This document shows positions 32,161 through 40,928 of a stretch of DNA of 64,000 nt, in pieces. Origin of the DNA: Nocardia sp. XZ_19_385 (GTDB taxonomy: Bacteria > Actinomycetota > Actinomycetes > Mycobacteriales > Mycobacteriaceae); NCBI RefSeq assembly GCF_015355755.1, contig NZ_JACVEE010000003.1, positions 310,001 through 374,000 on the forward strand. Reading direction: 5' to 3'. The first letter of the stretch is position 1; each line of letters begins with the position of its first letter. A program made the translations under genes and the position numbers. The notes under the pieces were generated by a model. The model did no database searches. It had not been told where the DNA came from and worked only from the letters and a program-made list of their open reading frames with translations.

Positions 32161-33279
32161 GTGCGGGGAGGCAGGACGAGCGCGAGATTCGCGTCGCAGG
32201 AATCAGGCCGAGGGATTCGGTGCCGACCAGCCACGGTCTTCATCAAGATCACCAGGCCCTGGCGGCGGCATCGCCCAAGAGCGCCCGCCACTATGGCCTG
32301 GTGACCTTGCGATTCGCTACGGAGGGGCAGGCTCGGGGAGGGAACACTCCGCACCGCATCGGCATCTGTGCGTGGCTGAACTACGCGTAAGACCGCACCA
32401 TCAGCGATCGGAGCATCAAGATCAACAGGCACAGCGGGTGGCATCGGTCGAGTATCGCCGCCACCACTGCCTGATGATCTTCATCGATATCGTGTGCCGC
32501 ACTGCCACTCGGACAGGTCCCAAACGGAACTGAGTGTGTACCAACAGCATCCGGCGCATCGCGCGCTGATCGACTTCAGCGGTGAGAACCCGGCGATAGG
32601 CGTGTGCGTGCGGTCGAGCGCTTTTGCCGCTGCGCCGGACAGGAATGACGAGCGCGAGATTCGCGTCGTTGTTTGATGCTGCCTTGTCCGAGGGGTAACC
32701 GAGACGTACCAGGGCCGGACCGAGATGAATTCGGGTTGGCGCGGGCATACGGTGCGGCCGACGCGGAAGGTAGTGGATGTGTCCCGCACCGCCGACGTGT
32801 GCGTTGGTGATCGGTGCATGTCCGCCGCTGCGCCGGACTGGGCGAGCCCGCAGGGTGCGACCTGGATCTTTGCGCTGCGGGGAGCCGAGGGCAGCCATTC
32901 CGGAGCCGTCAGCGCGGAACGCGGAGATCGGTCATGCGCAGGGGGCGGTGCCGTCTAGTTCGAGGAGCATGTTGCTGTACCACCCCCGGTGACGGCCGGC
33001 CAGTACGCGGCGTTGATGCCACCGATCTCCCCGGGATGCAAGCGCTGCAGCCCGTTCAGGCTCTCCCGTGTATGCCGTGCGGCGGCCGTGTGTGGGAACC
33101 GAAACCACCTCTCGCTGCGTACGGGCGGGGTAAATGGCTCAGGCTGGGGCTTTTCTGAATTCGGGCAGGCGGCGGGAAGCCATGCCGGAGCTGCCGCGCG
33201 GTACGCGGTCGGTGTGTGCCGCGCGGCGGACGTGTGGGAACCGAATCCTGTTCTCGCTGCGCAGGGCCGGGCGAACGGC
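32161..33279. repeat. Gene-free stretch of degenerate repeats
   Basis: No convincing gene. It holds a diverged pair of segments (ATCAAGATCA context near 32241 and 32415), a decayed copy of the Dabb gene middle near 32515-32570 (reading TELSVYQQHPAHRA against TELAAYQKHPAHRE), and, from about 32720, diverged copies of the end of the leftward aldehyde dehydrogenase: the GGCAGCCATGCCGG segment at 33315 recurs at about 33175 and 32890, and GTGTGGGAACCGAA at about 33090 and 33230. Confidence 0.6.
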
Positions 33280-34707
33280 TCAGGGCTGGGACTGGGCTGG
33301 GTCCGGGTAGGCGCGGGCAGCCATGCCGGGTCCGCCTGCGCGGAATGCGGCCGGTGCGTGTCGCACTGTGGTTTGAACGTATTCGCGCAGGCCCTCTGCG
33401 GCGTACTCGCGGCCGAAGCCGCTGCGTTTGGTGCCGCCGAACGGGGCGCGCAAGGACATGCCGGTGCGGTTGTGGGTGTTGATGAAGGTGAATCCGGCTT
33501 CGAGGTGAGTGGCGAAGGAGAAGGCGCGGTCTTCGTCGGCGGACCAGACCGAAGCAGCCAAGCCGAGTTCGGAGTTGTTGGCGCGAGCCAGGGCCTCTTG
33601 TTCGGTGTCGTAGGTGAGGACCGGGACGGCGGGGCCGAACTGTTCCAGGCGCACCAGGTCGGCGTCGTCGGGCAGGTCGAGGGCGAGGGTGGGGGCGACG
33701 AAATAGCCGTCGTTCTCGGGTATTTCGGCGAGGGGAAGCATCCAGCCTCCGCGGTTCCAGGCGTCGGCGATGAGGGCGGTCATGCGCTCGGTGGCGGCGC
33801 GGCTCACCACCGGACCCATCGTCACCAGCTCGTCGAGCGGGTCGCCGACAGTCAGAATCCGTCGCGCGGCAGCCAGATACGACTCGATGAACTCGTCGAA
33901 GCGGCCGCGCGGGATGTACAGCCGTTTCGCGGCCATGCAGACCTGGCCGGCGGTGGCGAAGGATGCCAGCACAAGTCGGTCGTAATCGTCTGGCGAGAGG
34001 GTGAAGTCGTCGAGGAAGACCGCGGGGTCGTTTCCGCCGAGTTCGAGCACTACCGGCGTGAGGGCCTGCCCGGCAGCCGCCGCGATACTGCGGCCGGCCT
34101 CCTCGCCACCGGTGAACGCGACCTTGCCAACCAGCGGATGCGTCACGAGGGCGCGCACTGTCTCAGGCCCACCGTGCATCACCTGTACGCCCGGCAGCAG
34201 CGCCGCCACCGCGCTGACTGCCAACGGCGCCAGCGGAGAAGGCTTGAGCACCACGGTATTTCCCGCCGCCAGCGCCGGACCCAGCTTCAACGCCGACAGA
34301 ATTATCGGCGCGTTCCACGGAGTGATCGCCGCCACCACGCCGTACGGTGCGGGCGCACACACGATCCGGCCCGACCCGTCGTCTATCACCGATTCCGTGA
34401 GCACGGCCGCTGCGTTGTCGCGCACCCAGCGCAAATAGGTTGCGGCGAAGCCTATTTCCCCGCGACAGTCGACCACCGGCTTGCCACTTTCCCTGGCCAG
34501 TAATGCAGCCAGCTGCGGGCGCTTGGCATCCATCTGGTCCGCAGCGGCGCCGAGCGCGGACAACCGTGCGCCGAGAGACCGTCCCGACCACTCGCGGAAC
34601 TGCTGATGTGCCACACGGACAACGTCATCCACCGACTCCGCCGGGGTGACCGGCACCGAGCCGACGATTTCCCTTGGCCGTGCCGGATTCTCACGCTGGA
34701 TTCTCAT
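33280..34707 (-). CDS. NAD(P)-dependent aldehyde dehydrogenase 1
   Basis: A 475-residue ALDH: NAD-binding VVAAITPWNAPIIL, VAFTGGEEAGR, catalytic Glu in VVLELGGNDPAVFL, catalytic Cys in FATAGQVCMAAKRLYIP, and GLAASVWSADEDRA. The family normally ends near GLREYVQTTVR; here about 30 Ala/Gly/Pro-rich residues follow, made by the repeats that start there, so the original stop has probably been lost. Last gene of the leftward redox operon, overlapping the MCE-like gene by an ATGA junction. It likely oxidises an aldehyde from a flavin-oxygenase step. Confidence 0.88.
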   Translation of the reverse strand: MRIQRENPARPREIVGSVPVTPAESVDDVVRVAHQQFREWSGRSLGARLSALGAAADQMDAKRPQLAALLARESGKPVVDCRGEIGFAATYLRWVRDNAAAVLTESVIDDGSGRIVCAPAPYGVVAAITPWNAPIILSALKLGPALAAGNTVVLKPSPLAPLAVSAVAALLPGVQVMHGGPETVRALVTHPLVGKVAFTGGEEAGRSIAAAAGQALTPVVLELGGNDPAVFLDDFTLSPDDYDRLVLASFATAGQVCMAAKRLYIPRGRFDEFIESYLAAARRILTVGDPLDELVTMGPVVSRAATERMTALIADAWNRGGWMLPLAEIPENDGYFVAPTLALDLPDDADLVRLEQFGPAVPVLTYDTEQEALARANNSELGLAASVWSADEDRAFSFATHLEAGFTFINTHNRTGMSLRAPFGGTKRSGFGREYAAEGLREYVQTTVRHAPAAFRAGGPGMAARAYPDPAQSQP

Positions 34708-35462
34708 GCGCAGCTCCTATTGCCACCGAGTTCGAAGCGGATTCCCCGGCGTGCTCTCGGCTGGGGCTCAGGCACCGCTAACAGGCCGGTTGCCTCCGCC
34801 GGACCAGCCTCCGGACCGAGTGTCTGCGGACCGAGTGTCTGCGGACCGAGTGTCTGCGGACCGAGTGCCTCCGGACCAAGCGTCTCCGGACCGACCTCCA
34901 CCCGACCGAGCGCCTCCTGGACGGCCGCCGCCGGACCCGCCTTCGGCGCGGAGTACAGCACCCGCTCGATCTCGGGCTGCTTGTCCAGCAGGATCTGGGT
35001 GACATCGGCCAGCCGGCACACACCCTCGGTGAGCTCGGTGCCGCTGCCCTCGATGAACCACTTCACATTGGCCAGCGCGGTATCCAGATTGTCCAGCCCC
35101 GCACCGAGATCCGAGGAGGTGTCGGTCAGGACATCGGAGACCGAAGCCAGCCGCCCGCCGAACTGCACGATCTGCTCGTTGCTGGCCGAGAGCGCCTCCG
35201 GGGCGGCCGCCGCCGGATCGAGCGCTTCCTGGACGGCTGCCATTAGACCGAGTGCCTTCGGGACGGTTGTCTTCGGACCGGCTGCCTTCGGGACGGTTGT
35301 CTTCGGACCGGCTGCCTTCGGGACGGTTGTCTCCGGACCGGCTGCCTTCGGGACGGCTGCCTCCGGACCGGCTGCCTCCGGACCGGCTGCCCCCGGACCG
35401 GCTGCCCCCGGACCGGCCGCCACCGAACCGGCGGCCTCCGGAACGGCCGCTAAAACAGCCAT
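34704..35462 (-). CDS. Repeat-flanked MCE-like fragment protein
   Basis: A 252-residue product. The middle (about residues 87-165) reads like the C-terminal helical part of an MCE protein: NEQIVQFGGRLASVSDVLTDTSSDLGAGLDNLDTALANVKWFI and LADVTQILLDKQPEIERVL. It is flanked by low-complexity Ala/Gly/Pro repeats: GPETTVPKAA/GPKTTVPKAA before and GPQTLGPQTL after. The MCE domain itself and a signal peptide are missing, so it cannot be a normal MCE lipid carrier. Its stop overlaps the aldehyde dehydrogenase ATG (ATGA), and the frame is kept across all repeats, which argues that it is translated. Start taken as ATG 35462, 45 bases after the monooxygenase gene. Confidence 0.5.
   Translation of the reverse strand: MAVLAAVPEAAGSVAAGPGAAGPGAAGPEAAGPEAAVPKAAGPETTVPKAAGPKTTVPKAAGPKTTVPKALGLMAAVQEALDPAAAAPEALSASNEQIVQFGGRLASVSDVLTDTSSDLGAGLDNLDTALANVKWFIEGSGTELTEGVCRLADVTQILLDKQPEIERVLYSAPKAGPAAAVQEALGRVEVGPETLGPEALGPQTLGPQTLGPQTLGPEAGPAEATGLLAVPEPQPRARRGIRFELGGNRSCA
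34815..35425. repeat. 15- and 30-bp tandem repeats flanking the MCE-like core
   Basis: At 34815-34900 a 15-base unit (GGACCGAGTGTCTGC) is repeated about five times. At 35250-35345 a 30-base unit (ACGGTTGTCTTCGGACC core) is repeated about three to four times, continuing to 35425 as a 15-base unit (GGACCGGCTGCCTCC). All units are multiples of three and stay in frame. Confidence 0.8.
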
Positions 35463-35506
35463 CGCTTCCCGGCCTGCTGTAGCAAACGAGATCCGGTGGC
35501 ACCGAG

Positions 35507-36649
35507 TCACCGTTGGTTCTCCAGGGAGTCGAGCAGGCAGGCTCGGCGCAGGTACGTGCGGGCGGCTGCGGGATCGGCGGCCAGGTCGCTCAGGTGGTTG
35601 TGGTAGCTCGCGTCGTGGCCGCGCAGGCGCTCCCAGTTGTCGTGGCTGGTGCGTTGGACGTGTTCGATGGCGACGGTGCGGCGGCGGGCGGCGATGGCGT
35701 CGAGCTCGGATTCGGGGCCGCCGTCGAGAACGTCTGCCAAGGCATTCGCCAGATGGACGGCGTCGTGGATGCCGCTGTTCATGCCCATGCCGCCGAGTGG
35801 GTTGTTGACGTGGGCGGCGTCGCCGGCGAGCAGGACCCGGCCGACGCGGAAGCTTTCGGTGATGCGTTGGTGGACCTGGTAGAGCGAGGCGTGCAGCAGT
35901 CGCCACGGCCGCCCCAGATCGGCAACCGCCGCCAAACGGTCTGGGAGACGAGCTAATTCGTCATCGTCCGGAGTATCCGCGGGGGTGGGCAACAGTACGC
36001 GCCAGTGCGCGGGGGTGCGCAGCAGCACCAGCCATTCGTCCGGGTCGAACACGTAGTTGATGGGGGCGATCCCGGGCAGCGCGGCGGCCAGGTCCTCGTC
36101 CACGGAGGCGACCAGGAACCGTTCCGGGTAAGTGCTGCCGTCGAATCCAGCGCCGAGTGCGCGCCGCACCGCCGAATGTGCGCCGTCGGCGCCGATCACC
36201 CAGTCGGCGACTACGGGGCCGCGCGCGGTGTGCACGATCACCCCGTCCTCGTTCGGGTACAAGCCCTCCACTCGGGAGCCGAAACGAACGTGGACGTGGG
36301 CGGGCAAGGCGGACAACAGGATCGGGGTGAGCCTGCTCTGCTCGCACTGCACACGGAACGGATACGCGGTGTCGGCGGCGAGCACACTCAGGTCGAGGGT
36401 GGCGATTTCACCGCCGCCGCGTTCGCGGTACTGAAAGGTCGAGGCGATGATGCCTTGCGACAGTAGGGGTTCCAGCACGCCGAGGTCGGCCAGCATTTCC
36501 AGGGTGGGCGGATGGAAGGTCGACGCCCGGGATTCGGTGGCCAGCTTGTCGCCTTGCTCCAGGACGGTGACGTGCACTCCGCGGCGGGCGAGGGTCAGGG
36601 CGGCTGTGAGACCGACCGGCCCCGCGCCGACCACGACCACGGCAGTCAT
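35507..36649 (-). CDS. FAD-dependent aromatic-type monooxygenase
   Basis: A 380-residue class A flavoprotein hydroxylase: GxGxxG FAD motif VVVGAGPVGLTAALTLARRG (residues 4-23), ADWVIGADGAHSAVRRALG (DG motif binding FAD and NADPH), and VLLAGDAAHVNNPLGGMGMNSGIHDAVHLANAL (GD motif). It lacks the long C-terminal domain of phenol hydroxylases. It overlaps the aldehyde dehydrogenase upstream by ATGA. It probably hydroxylates a ring or pyrrole-like intermediate with NAD(P)H and O2; substrate unknown. Confidence 0.87.
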   Translation of the reverse strand: MTAVVVVGAGPVGLTAALTLARRGVHVTVLEQGDKLATESRASTFHPPTLEMLADLGVLEPLLSQGIIASTFQYRERGGGEIATLDLSVLAADTAYPFRVQCEQSRLTPILLSALPAHVHVRFGSRVEGLYPNEDGVIVHTARGPVVADWVIGADGAHSAVRRALGAGFDGSTYPERFLVASVDEDLAAALPGIAPINYVFDPDEWLVLLRTPAHWRVLLPTPADTPDDDELARLPDRLAAVADLGRPWRLLHASLYQVHQRITESFRVGRVLLAGDAAHVNNPLGGMGMNSGIHDAVHLANALADVLDGGPESELDAIAARRRTVAIEHVQRTSHDNWERLRGHDASYHNHLSDLAADPAAARTYLRRACLLDSLENQR

Positions 36650-38052
36650 GTGGTGTGCAGGGCGAAGCGGCCCTCGACGCCGACGACCCGGGCTCCGGTG
36701 AAGAACCGCAGTGTCTCCTCGGTGCCCTCCTCGCCGAGACCGGACCAGCCCCAGGCCGGGCGCGGGGTCATCAGGTGCAGGCTCATGATGGACGAGCCGT
36801 TCACCTTCACCTCACCGGCGCGGATCTCTTGCGCCACCGACAGAGCGCGCTCTTCATCAGCGCCACAGACATAGCCCTCGAGCCCGTACGGCACCGCGTT
36901 GGCGAGCCGCACCGCGTCCTCGACCGTGTCGTAGGTGACAGTTCCGGCGATCGGACCGAATACTTCGTCGGCCAGATCGTCGTCGAGAAGTGCTGGGGCG
37001 ACATAGTTTCCGCTGTCGGGCAGTTCCCCGAAAGATTGAAATCCGCGACTGGACAACGAATCCCGCACCAGCCGCGCGTGCCGCGAGTGCACCAGCGGGC
37101 CGAAATCGGTGTCGCGGTCGAGCGGCGGACCGAAACGCAATGCCTCGAGCCGCTTGCCGATGGCTTCGACGAGCTCTTCGGTCCGGTCCGCCGGCAAGAT
37201 CAACCGTCCCAGCGCCCGGCACCACTGTCCGTTGAGGGTGGTCAGTAGTTCGGCAGCCATCCGCGCCGCGGTATCCGTATCGGCGTCCGGGAGCACAACA
37301 AGCGGGTTGTTGCCGCCCAATTCGAGCTGACAGGGCCGCAACAGGGGAGCGGAGGCAGTCGCGACCGAGCGCCCGCCTGCCACACCGCCGGTGAAGGACA
37401 CAGCTTTGATCCGCGGATCGGCGACCAGCTGGGCCCCGGCTTCGACGCCGCCCTGCACCAGCTGGAACATCCCGGCGGGCACGTGTTCGGCGATCACCTC
37501 GGCGAGCACTATCGCGCTATAAGGCGTCAGCTCACTGACTTTCAGGATCACCGGACAGCCCGCGGCCAGCGCGTTCGCCACCTTGTGCGCGGCCATCGGC
37601 GCGGGCGCGTTCCACGGCACCAGGCACAGCGCCGGGCCCAGCGGCAGACGATGCACCCGCACCCCGTCGCGGTCCGCGCGCAGCACCCCGGACCGCAACT
37701 GTTCGGCGGCCAGCCGGAACGATCCCGCGACGATGACGCCGAGCAACTCGGTCTGCCGGATCGGCACACCCGTTGCCCGCGAATCTAATTCGGCAAGCTG
37801 TGCCAGTCGAGGTTCGAGCCCGTCGGCGATCGCGTCGAGCAGTTCCGGGGAGATGACGCCGGATGCGCGGTCCGCCACCGCGAGTGCGCGTTCGATCCGA
37901 TCGCTCGAGGTGGCCACAGCCCGCGCGACCTCGGTTCCGGTAGCCGGATCCTCCAGCGTCACACCGAGATCTATCGACGGTGTACCCCAGTCGCCGTCGA
38001 TCAGATCGACGATGCCCGGGAGTTCGCTACCGCTGGCAGTGTTTTCAGTCAT
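36646..38052 (-). CDS. NAD(P)-dependent aldehyde dehydrogenase 2
   Basis: A 468-residue ALDH with ALCLVPWNAPAPMAAHKVANALAAGCPVILK, AVSFTGGVAGGRSVA, catalytic Glu in CQLELGGNNPLVVL and catalytic Cys in LNGQWCRALGRLILP. The C-terminus is family-normal, unlike ALDH 1. Starts 136 bases after the flavin monooxygenase gene, a gap filled by 27-base repeats, and overlaps the FAD monooxygenase start. Two different ALDHs in one operon suggest two aldehyde intermediates or one semialdehyde with different chain length. Confidence 0.87.
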   Translation of the reverse strand: MTENTASGSELPGIVDLIDGDWGTPSIDLGVTLEDPATGTEVARAVATSSDRIERALAVADRASGVISPELLDAIADGLEPRLAQLAELDSRATGVPIRQTELLGVIVAGSFRLAAEQLRSGVLRADRDGVRVHRLPLGPALCLVPWNAPAPMAAHKVANALAAGCPVILKVSELTPYSAIVLAEVIAEHVPAGMFQLVQGGVEAGAQLVADPRIKAVSFTGGVAGGRSVATASAPLLRPCQLELGGNNPLVVLPDADTDTAARMAAELLTTLNGQWCRALGRLILPADRTEELVEAIGKRLEALRFGPPLDRDTDFGPLVHSRHARLVRDSLSSRGFQSFGELPDSGNYVAPALLDDDLADEVFGPIAGTVTYDTVEDAVRLANAVPYGLEGYVCGADEERALSVAQEIRAGEVKVNGSSIMSLHLMTPRPAWGWSGLGEEGTEETLRFFTGARVVGVEGRFALHTT

Positions 38053-38105
38053 TTGCGGGATCTCCGGTAGTCCGTGCGGTCCTTCGAGGCTGTGCGAGCG
38101 ACGGT

Positions 38106-38186
38106 ATTCGCCGCGTGGGTCCCGACGAGCGGCCCTGCCGCGTGGGTGCCGACGAGCGGCCCTGCCGCGTGGGTGCCGGTGACCGG
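38106..38186. repeat. Three 27-bp tandem repeats after the flavin monooxygenase gene
   Basis: The unit CCGCGTGGGTGCCGACGAGCG plus GCCCTG occurs nearly three times (the first with one change), ending 2 bases before the monooxygenase stop codon (read leftward). Another case of repetition beginning at a gene end. Confidence 0.8.
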
Positions 38187-38188
38187 CC

Positions 38189-39502
38189 TCACCGCGCGAC
38201 CTCGGGCGTCGGTGCGTGGTTGGCGGCGCGGCCGCCAGCTACCTGCGGCGCGGGCGCGAACAGCTCATTAGCCTTGGCGTCGGTAATGATTCGCGCCACC
38301 TCGAGCATTCCGCGCTCCGACGGGAACGTCATGACCAGGCCCATCGCCAGGTCCCGCAGCGCCCGCCCGGCGACTCCGCTCATCGAAGCCGCCGATGTAC
38401 CACCGGCTTTGAGCCCGCCGAGCGCCACCTGGAAGCACGCTTCGGTGACCGCACCTTTGCCGAGCCGCCACTGCGTGAACACTTCCTGCTTCGGTTTGAT
38501 CGGCGGCTCAACGGTTTCGATGTCGAGCTGGTAGCGCAACCACAGGTAGGCGGTCTGCAACTGCCGGGTCATCTCGCCGATGAGCACCTGATGCACGGGA
38601 GAGGAGGCGATGGGTTCTCCGGTGTCGGCGAACGTCTTCCGGGTTGTCGCGGCCAGGGTTTCGTCGTAGACCCGCTGCGCGCACCCGGTGTAAACCGCTG
38701 CGATGGCGAGCTGGTTGCCGACGAAACTGCCTCTGCTCATGGTGAGCATCTTGGTGAACGCGCCCGGCACCGCCAAGGCTTCGTCGTCGGCGATGAACAC
38801 CTCGTCGAGCCGGATGCCGTTGTTGGCGGTGGCCCGCATACCGAGCCCGTCCCACGGCGCGCGGGTGCTCACGCCTGGGGCGTCGCGCGGCACGAAGAAC
38901 GTCGCCAGCCCCTCGGCGGTGTCGTACCCCTCGAGTTTTGCCGAGGTCAGGTAGTAGTCGGCGACGCCGGTCGCGCAGCCGAATGACTTCTCGCCCTGCA
39001 GAATCCAGCCGCCGTCGACTTTGCGGGCGGTGGTGGCGATGGTGATATTCGCCTTGGCGGTCTTCACCGACTCGGAGGCGAAGTTGGCCAGCCACACGCC
39101 GTCGGCCATGCGGGTGAGTACCTTTTCGGCGAAGGCGCGCACCATGGGGACCTCGTCGTCGGCGAACAACCCCGCGTCGATCGCCTCCAAGGGCAGCAGC
39201 CCACGCGAGGCGCTGGTGTTGTGGAAGAAGTAGGCCAGTGCCGTGGACGGGCACGCGGTGCCCATCGCGAAGGTGGCGGCGGCCAGGTCGCGCAAGCCGC
39301 CGCCTAGGCCGCCGAACTTCTCCGGCACTACCAGGCCCAGCAACCCGGCCTCGCGCAACAGCGCCACGTGCGAGGGCGGGAAGGTGGCGGTGCGGTCGGC
39401 CTCCTCGGCGGCTTCGCGCAGTGCGGGCAGGACCGACTCGACCCGTTGGGCGCGGGCCCGTTCGGCGTCGGTCATGTCTTCGACGAGTCGTGCGCCGATC
39501 AT
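38189..39502 (-). CDS. Flavin-dependent monooxygenase of the acyl-CoA dehydrogenase fold
   Basis: A 437-residue protein with the three-domain acyl-CoA dehydrogenase fold: helical N-terminus (LREAGLLGLVVPEKFGGLGG), a beta domain (WILQGEKSFGCATGVADYYL, GLGMRATANNGIRLDEVFI) and a helical C-terminus. The catalytic Glu of true dehydrogenases is not evident, and the next gene upstream encodes a flavin reductase, so it is better seen as an oxygenase of the DszC/HsaA/HpaB type II two-component class, using reduced flavin from the partner. Overlaps the reductase by ATGA. Confidence 0.82.
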   Translation of the reverse strand: MIGARLVEDMTDAERARAQRVESVLPALREAAEEADRTATFPPSHVALLREAGLLGLVVPEKFGGLGGGLRDLAAATFAMGTACPSTALAYFFHNTSASRGLLPLEAIDAGLFADDEVPMVRAFAEKVLTRMADGVWLANFASESVKTAKANITIATTARKVDGGWILQGEKSFGCATGVADYYLTSAKLEGYDTAEGLATFFVPRDAPGVSTRAPWDGLGMRATANNGIRLDEVFIADDEALAVPGAFTKMLTMSRGSFVGNQLAIAAVYTGCAQRVYDETLAATTRKTFADTGEPIASSPVHQVLIGEMTRQLQTAYLWLRYQLDIETVEPPIKPKQEVFTQWRLGKGAVTEACFQVALGGLKAGGTSAASMSGVAGRALRDLAMGLVMTFPSERGMLEVARIITDAKANELFAPAPQVAGGRAANHAPTPEVAR

Positions 39503-39981
39503 CGGGCTATCCCCTCGTAGTAGGTGCGGTCGTGATAGATGAGCGGGGGCGCGGGCCGGGGTGCGGCCGCGTCCTGGACCAGGCCGAGCACGATGGTGTG
39601 GTCGCCGGCCGGATGGCAGGCGGCGACGACACAGTCCACCCAGGCGACCGCGTCGGCCAGCACGGCCGCCCCGGTGGTCGCGGTGTCCCACTGCCCCACC
39701 GCGAACCGGTCGTCCGCGTCGCCGGGGGTGGCGAAGCGGCGGCCGATTTCCTCGTGATCGTGGCCGAGCATGTTGACAGCGAAAACTCCACTGCGCCGGA
39801 CCGACCGGCAGGTCGTGCTGCCGGTGGCCAGGCATACCGAGACGAGCGGCGGTTCCAGGGCCACACTGGTGAACGAACTGGCGGTCATGCCGTGCCGGCC
39901 GCCGCCCTCGCGCAGCGTGGTGACGACCACGACGCCGCTGGCCCATTGCGCGAGCACGGTACGGAGATACGTCGGATCCAC
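39499..39981 (-). CDS. Flavin reductase partner
   Basis: A 160-residue HpaC/HsaB-type flavin reductase: LRTVLAQWASGVVVVTT, GMTASSFTSVALEPPLVSVCLA (flavin binding) and FAVNMLGHDHEEIGRRFA. It supplies FMNH2 or FADH2 to the monooxygenase next to it. GTG 39981 has GGAGG 5 bases upstream; the longer in-frame extension would run through the operator. It is the first gene of the six-gene leftward unit, 10 bases from composite operator site 5. Confidence 0.88.
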   Translation of the reverse strand: MDPTYLRTVLAQWASGVVVVTTLREGGGRHGMTASSFTSVALEPPLVSVCLATGSTTCRSVRRSGVFAVNMLGHDHEEIGRRFATPGDADDRFAVGQWDTATTGAAVLADAVAWVDCVVAACHPAGDHTIVLGLVQDAAAPRPAPPLIYHDRTYYEGIAR

Positions 39982-39991
39982 TGTCACCTCC

Positions 39992-40017
39992 GTTTCGGTA
40001 GTGGAAACGCTGTTACG
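39992..40017. promoter_or_regulatory. Composite operator, site 5
   Basis: GTTTCG-N5-GGAAAC-N3-GTTACG, 10 bases before the flavin reductase start. Confidence 0.8.
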
Positions 40018-40098
40018 CACAAGGTAACGCTCTGCTGCCTTGCGCGCAACAGGTAACGGCGTTGCGGCACAGCTGTTTCGGCAGGTTTTCGGTGGACC

Positions 40099-40124
40099 GT
40101 TTCCCATCGGGAAATGCCGTGCCC
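40099..40124. promoter_or_regulatory. Composite operator, site 6 (autoregulatory)
   Basis: GTTTCC-N5-GGAAAT-N3-GTGCCC: the first two half-sites are good, the third is poor. It lies 12 bases before the IclR-family start, as expected for autoregulation. Confidence 0.6.
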
Positions 40125-40136
40125 TAAGCTGTCGGC

Positions 40137-40922
40137 ATGTCGGACATCGAGGCCGAGAGTCAGAGCCGTTCCATCGCCGCCGTCGAACGGGCCATGGACG
40201 TGTTGTTGCTGTTCGGGCGTACCGGGCGGCCCGATCTCGGTGTCACCGAGATCGCCAACGAACTGGGCCTGACGAAGGCCGCGGTGCACCGCATTCTCAC
40301 GGCGCTGCGCAACCGCGAACTCATCACCCTCGAACCGACCACCCGCCGCTACGCCCTCGGTCATGCCGCGATCGCGCTGGGCCGCGCCTATCTCGCGCGC
40401 ACCGATCTGCGGGTGATGGCCGCGCCGGAACTGCGCCGGCTGGCCTCGCTCACCGGCGAGACCGCCACCCTCTCGATCCGTCGCGGCGATACCCGCATGT
40501 ACGTGGATCAGGTTGTGCCGGACCAGGAATTGCGGATGGAGGTGGCGCTCGGTGTGCCGTATCCGCTGCATGCGGGTAGCTCGTCCAAGGCAATCCTGGC
40601 GTTCCTGCGCAAAGCCGAGATCGACGAGTATCTCGACCGGCACGAGCTGACGCCGTTCACCGACGCCACCATCACCACGCCGCGCAAACTGCGCACCGAA
40701 CTCGCCGAGATCCGCAAGCGCGGTTACGCGATCTCGATGGGGGAGCGGCAGATCGGCGCCGCCTCCATCGCCGCGCCGGTGCTCGACCACGACGGTGGCG
40801 TGGTGGCGGCGCTCAGTGTGTGCGGGCCGCTGTCGCGCTTCGAACCGCGGATGGCCGAGTGTGTGCCGTTGCTGCAGAAGGCGGCCGGTGCGGTGTCGGC
40901 GCAGATGGGCTATTCGGCCTGA
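40137..40922 (+). CDS. IclR-family regulator, probable master regulator of the catabolic region
   Basis: A 261-residue IclR protein: winged helix-turn-helix in LGVTEIANELGLTKAAVHRILTALRNRELI, then the GAF-like effector domain (SLTGETATLSIRRGDTRMYVDQVVP, LHAGSSSKAILAFL, RKRGYAISMGERQIGAASIAAPV, ALSVCGPLSRFEP). IclR relatives PobR and PcaU are known to bind three repeated motifs, a palindrome plus a third copy, the same plan as the composite operator here. Its own promoter holds site 6 and it lies centrally among all twelve sites. Effector unknown; likely a pathway intermediate. Confidence 0.88.
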   Translation: MSDIEAESQSRSIAAVERAMDVLLLFGRTGRPDLGVTEIANELGLTKAAVHRILTALRNRELITLEPTTRRYALGHAAIALGRAYLARTDLRVMAAPELRRLASLTGETATLSIRRGDTRMYVDQVVPDQELRMEVALGVPYPLHAGSSSKAILAFLRKAEIDEYLDRHELTPFTDATITTPRKLRTELAEIRKRGYAISMGERQIGAASIAAPVLDHDGGVVAALSVCGPLSRFEPRMAECVPLLQKAAGAVSAQMGYSA

Positions 40923-40928
40923 CACGGT

